From Chrysemys picta bellii (Eukaryota; Chordata; Testudines; Emydidae), in contig NC_088801.1 of NCBI RefSeq assembly GCF_011386835.1, positions 22,182,824 through 22,246,823 of the forward strand: DNA of 64,000 nt, in the 5' to 3' direction. Made by a program: the position numbers and the translations under genes. This document shows, piece by piece, positions 60,101 through 64,000 of the stretch. Under the pieces are notes generated by a model, which worked only from the letters and a program-made list of their open reading frames with translations, had not been told where the DNA came from and ran no database searches. Within the stretch, counting starts at the first letter, position 1, and each line of letters starts with the position of its first letter.

Positions 60101-60685
60101 CCCACAAAAACACAGTGAGAGGAAACTCAGAGTTACCAAAAGCTTAGGTTGAGTTCACCTGAGTCTCAGTTAGAGTCTTTGATCACCAAATCTATACAGC
60201 CTGCGGAATCAAAAGCAACATCTTCCCACTACTTGCTTGTAGGAATCCTCAGGTGAAAAACATGCAGACTCTTCCTCTGCTGATATCATTGTTAGCCAGT
60301 CACATAACTGATTAACCGACCACTCAGTTAAGTATATAGATTTTTTTAAAGAAAAAATCCTGCTGCAAAATGCGTCAGACTTAGGGAACACAGCCTGTTT
60401 TCTACTCCTAGGCTTAGCTTCTCCCAGCCCACACAGGGCACATGGCGTTCTATAAAGCGGCTGCCCTGACTGCTTGCCCTCAGGGAGTTTGAGTCAAGCT
60501 ATAGGGAAGCTATTGAGCATACCCAAAACCACCACACCCAACTGCAGAAACTTCTGGATGTGGAGTGCTAATTGTGCACCTGCCTAGCAACAAGAACGCA
60601 GACACAACTCATTCCTACCCACCCACGGTCCAATAGACCTCTTAAAGAGATATCTCCCTATTAGGCATGTGTGTGTTACATTTAC
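57190..60685. other. AT-rich DNA, no gene; possible conserved block
   Basis: Low-complexity patches are an A/T-rich region at 57220-57380, an A-run at 58070-58083 and an A/C-only-like patch at 58488-58625. The part 59160-59700 has no recognisable repeat and holds homeodomain-type TTTAATTAAC sites. No frame above 99 codons and no motif. Confidence 0.45.
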
Positions 60686-60689
60686 ACAG

Positions 60690-60850
60690 ACTTTTTCTTC
60701 CGGTCTGGGAAGGGAAGAAGAAGAGCTCAATATAAGCTCGAAACCTTGTCTCTTTCACCAACAGAAGTTGGTCTAGTAAAAGATATTGCCTCATCCACCT
60801 GGTCTCCCTAATATCCTACATCCAACCTGGCTGCAACAACACTGCAAACT
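60690..60850 (+). mobile_element. Penelope-like element tail, second family
   Basis: The order is a hairpin GAGCTC...GCTC followed by GAAA (60723-60743), CTTGTCTCTTTCACC, the hairpin ACCAACAGAAGTTGGT, AAAGATATTGCCTCATCCAC and TCTCCCTAATATCC, then GGCTGCAACAACACTGCA. It is related to 6668-6748. The stem-plus-GAAA arrangement parallels the tail at 47994. No coding part remains. Confidence 0.55.
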
Positions 60851-60886
60851 GTATTCTTAGATTGCCTGTTAAAAATTATATCTTAT

Positions 60887-60937
60887 AAGAATTATTATAT
60901 AATAAGAATTATTATATAACAAGAATTATTATATAAT
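60887..60937. repeat. 17-bp AT tandem repeat, 3 copies
   Basis: AAGAATTATTATATAAY is repeated three times (60887, 60904, 60921), followed by a degenerate fourth copy. Each unit is nearly self-complementary. Confidence 0.85.
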
Positions 60938-60939
60938 AA

Positions 60940-63228
60940 TAATTATTAATATTATAATACTATCAGGGGCCCCAATGAGAATTGTAGCCCCATAGTGTGA
61001 ATGTCTCTACTGATAGATGAAGACATGGTCCCTGTCCCAAGGAATTTTTAATTTAAGATCAATGGGAATACTCTCATGTTTAAATTTACTCACATGCATA
61101 AGTGTTTTCAGGAATTGGACTTAATAAGACAAGTGACAAAGTGGGGATGGAACAGAGGGATAGATGTGTTATAGATGTTCGCAATTTAAATACATATAAG
61201 CGCCAACTATCTCCATCTGTCAACTATATGCACCATTAGGTGACTGATTTCTTGTTTAATTAAAATTAGTAAGTGGAAGGAAAAAAACCTTCATTTTTAT
61301 ATTTTACAATACTTATAAATATCCAATGATAATGAAAAAGTTCTGTCAGTATTGAGAAAGAAAGAACAATTATCCAATGTTACTTCTTTCCTATTTTCTA
61401 GTGTCTCCCTTCTCCCATACCAAATCAAGAACATCTCCAACAGGCTTATGATCATAGTTTACACCTTCCTACATTTGGTTGCAATCGTGCAACTTTTTAA
61501 AAAAACATATGCTCTGATTATATGTAAAAAGTGGATTGGACAAGATAATTCACAGAGCATCTAAGAAAATGTATTAGGATCCAATCTTCCAGCCTTTCAA
61601 GTCAATGCCAAAATTCCCATTGGCTTCAATGCTCTTTAGAGTGGGGCAATCTGCGTCACCTGGATATAAGCCTTTGAATGTGCTGAGATGGAGAAGCTCT
61701 TGTGGCTTCTCAAGCTGCTACAAAAGGACTTTTTTTGCTTTTCTTTGTGATACGCTTGGAAGCCCTGCAGACTAAGAAGCCTTTCGTACTACTCACCAAG
61801 CCTGAGGTGAACTCGAGTGTCCTGTGGTTCTCACAGTTTTGCTTTCAAGTTATTCTGTCAGAGAAACTGACAGTCTCAACAATGTTACTTTAAAGACTTC
61901 TTGGCAAAAAGAAGAAAAAAAAAAACACAGGATGTCAGAAATCTCCCATCTAGTGCTAAGCTTACCAAAATTTTATATGCCCTTGCAGTCACAGAACAGG
62001 AAATTCACTTGATCTCATATTACTTAAAACTCTATAGCTCCATTTACTTCTCCCTATCTAAACAATGCACTATTGGTCAAAGAAAATGAAACTAGGTGCT
62101 GATTTAGTCAGAATCATACATTACTTTTACAAAGAAAATTAACCAACCCAACATATGTATGTATTACATAAAAAACACGTACATTAAAATAATGTTAAGG
62201 CAGTTCAAAAGTTGGGAAATGCAAGAATAAAGGTTGCTCATGCCACTTGAATTTGACCCCCTTTTGCTTCTACATTATAAAAACAGTCTTTAATTACCTG
62301 ATTGGATACTATACTATATTGAATACTGCCTTATTCAATGCATAGAAGGGATGTTGCCCCTCTGCACTTATACACCCTCCATTTTTTGTGCCTATCCAGC
62401 CCCTCCAACTCCCTCTTCATCTATCCACTTCCCATCTCCTTGCTCCAGCACCCAGTCACCCTCTCCTCCTATCCACCAATCCACCTTCTACCTCCCCAAA
62501 TTCCCTTTCCTGAAATAACGTGCACATAATCAGTCATCTTTTGTGCTATCACAACACCTTTTCAATGGCTCTTTTAAATGGTGTTAAAGGGCTACAGAAT
62601 TTGTCTCCCTACCATTATAAAGCCATTCCCAAAATACCTGATATACCTCAGAAGAAGAAGAATTATAGCAGAAGTAGCAGAAAACGTAACATTGGCCAAA
62701 GGGTAAAATAAGGACACCAAGTCAAAAATTCAACCCATAATAGGTGTGTATAATATTATAGCGTGGGTGCAAACGTGAAGTGTTCTCTTTGTCTATGAAT
62801 GTTTTCTCTTTGTCTCTCTTTAAAAAAACCCTTTTTCATTTTATGACATAAAAATGTGCATCAATGCAACAGGAGTCAATGAGTTTCTAGTTTGCATTCA
62901 TTTTTTAAATATTAAAGGGACATCAATTTGAAACCTAGTTACTTGGGAAAAAGGAGTTAAAAGTTTGAAGAACTTCATTTGCCCCAGAGCCTCACTGTTA
63001 ATTTTTTGTGCTTTCACAAACACATTTGACTCCAGGGGGAACTGAATCAGCAGAAACTAAATTCTTCTTTCCCCTGTGTTGCTGTTTGGGAAAACAATTA
63101 ACCAAGGTCCCATCTCTGCCATGATATCTGCACAAGTTGCTTCTGGGGCCATGCAGAGCTCCACTAAAGTCAGTGTGGAGTCTGTGCTGGCATGAGAATC
63201 GGTGAGTAGATTTCATTGCTGGATTAGG
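60940..63228. other. No gene supported
   Basis: A MITE-like repeat with AAAATTCCCATTGGCTTCAA lies at about 61576-61650. 62370-62515 is strongly pyrimidine-rich. The frames at 61352-62711 are under 71 codons and unrecognised. Confidence 0.5.
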
Positions 63229-63232
63229 TCCC

Positions 63233-64000
63233 GTAACACTCCCTCACTCACACCGGGGGAGGGAGGCCCCTGGAGGGCTGCGGTAGCCTGCCTCCAGGCT
63301 GATCTCTGTTTAGCTGAGTACTGGACTTGCCTGGGCTCAGGAAGCCAGTAACCGTCTCAGTCTTAAAGGTAGGCGGGGGCCTGGGCTTACAGGGCTCAGG
63401 CAGCCAGCAAATAACACAGTCTTGAAGGTAGACTGGGGCCTGGGCTTGCAGGGCTCAGGCAGCCAGCAGACAACAGTCTCAGGGGGCTGGGGCTACTCCT
63501 CTTCAGAGTGGGAGCCCCTTGCAGAGGAATGAGGGTCAGCCACCCAGGGAGAGGGGCAGGGGGACATGGGCCCTCCCTACTCCACCACATCCCAGCCCAG
63601 GGCCCTGGCAGGGGCAACACCAGCTGCCCCAGGGTCGGCAGGGATCCAGCCGCAACATGCCGATGCCCTTTGCGGCCAGCCCTATGGTCGCTGCCCCTGG
63701 GCCACTTCCTGCCTCCCCTGGGGTGGGTACCTCCTGTGTCCAGGCATTGTCCGGCTCCTCGGGGTAAACAGCAGCGGGCACTCCAGGCCAGTCGTCGTCC
63801 GCGTCAGGGCCGTGGACCGAGCTAGGCAGGGGATCCACCTCGGGCTGCTCTGGAACCAGCGGGACATCCTTCTCCTCTGCAGGTTTTCCCCCGAATGGAC
63901 TGCGGATCTGGTGTTTTATACTTCCGGCCCCGCCCCTCTCCTTCCGGCGAGGGGGGCGGGGAGGTTTAGGCTCCACCCTCCAAGGGACGTGTAACACTCC
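63233..64000 (-). mobile_element. GC-rich LTR-like element, copy B, reverse
   Basis: On the minus strand it carries the same body as copy A (GGGCCCTGGGCTGGGATGTG and GGATCCCTGCCGACCC against GATCCCGGCTGACCC). A promoter-like cluster lies at 63913-63947: TATAAAAC preceded by CCGGAAG (ETS type) and GGGGCGGGGC (Sp1 type). GTAACACTCC occurs at 63233-63242 and again at the very end, 63991-64000. The element may continue beyond the window. The 153-codon minus frame (63536-63997) is a by-product of GC richness unless a longer element shows otherwise. Confidence 0.55.
63321..63486. repeat. 59-bp tandem repeat inside LTR-like copy B
   Basis: Units start at 63321, 63380 and 63439. They share CCTGGGCTTRCAGGGCTCAG, GCAGCCAGCA and CAGTCTTGAAGGTAG. 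The last unit is partial. The array is absent from copy A, so it expanded after the two diverged or was lost there. Confidence 0.8.

Noticed and set aside
63536..63997. 153-codon minus-strand frame as a viral or host protein
   Set aside because: It is GC-rich and inside the LTR-like element, and other frames over the same bases are also open. It shows no domain.

Overview
The window looks like about 64 kb of turtle (cryptodiran) nuclear DNA. I find no complete protein-coding gene, rRNA gene, functional tRNA gene or CRISPR array in it. The assignment rests on three copies of the tRNA-derived turtle SINE (7731-7920, 27321-27502, 55154-55345), several CR1 LINE fragments, a turtle-type Penelope-like element and short MITE families that I recognise from turtle genomes. 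Base composition is AT-rich, and almost every long open frame is either chance or lies inside a repeat. The window is therefore intergenic or a large intron; the sequence alone does not say which.

Layout. 1-9 kb: mostly unique AT-rich DNA with small palindromic repeats, a Penelope-like tail relic and the first SINE. 9.3-11.3 kb: a GC-richer, ORF-dense stretch holding a 206-bp TG...CA element with a tRNA-like cassette. 13.7-20.5 kb: MIR-type SINEs, a CpG-rich hAT-like element (17489-17973), a decayed DIRS-like reverse transcriptase (18860-19190) and a decayed LINE end. 20.5-31.5 kb: sparse old repeats. 31.5-32.5 kb: two palindromic MITEs close together. 34.4-37.2 kb: a CR1 3' end, a solo LTR abutting it, and an older LTR. 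38-42.7 kb: a degenerate minisatellite, a Myb/SANT-like relic, a 280-bp palindromic hAT element and a GC-rich LTR-like element. 45-48 kb: a GAAA microsatellite and a Penelope-like element with an open GIY-YIG frame. 51-57 kb: a hAT MITE with a perfect 8-bp target duplication, small MITEs, a CR1 tail, a SINE and another LTR. 57-64 kb: unique AT-rich DNA, a second Penelope-like tail, and a second copy of the GC-rich LTR-like family running off the window edge.

No genes act together here. The visible biology is that of mobile elements: a SINE whose tail resembles the CR1 tail in the same window, self-complementary MITEs, a retroelement tail that resembles a hammerhead ribozyme, and above all a solo LTR whose U3 holds a 49-bp tandem repeat with three perfect and one near-perfect CTCF-like core motifs. 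That array and the ribozyme-like tail are the best leads. Family names come from recall and pattern matching; no database search was run.
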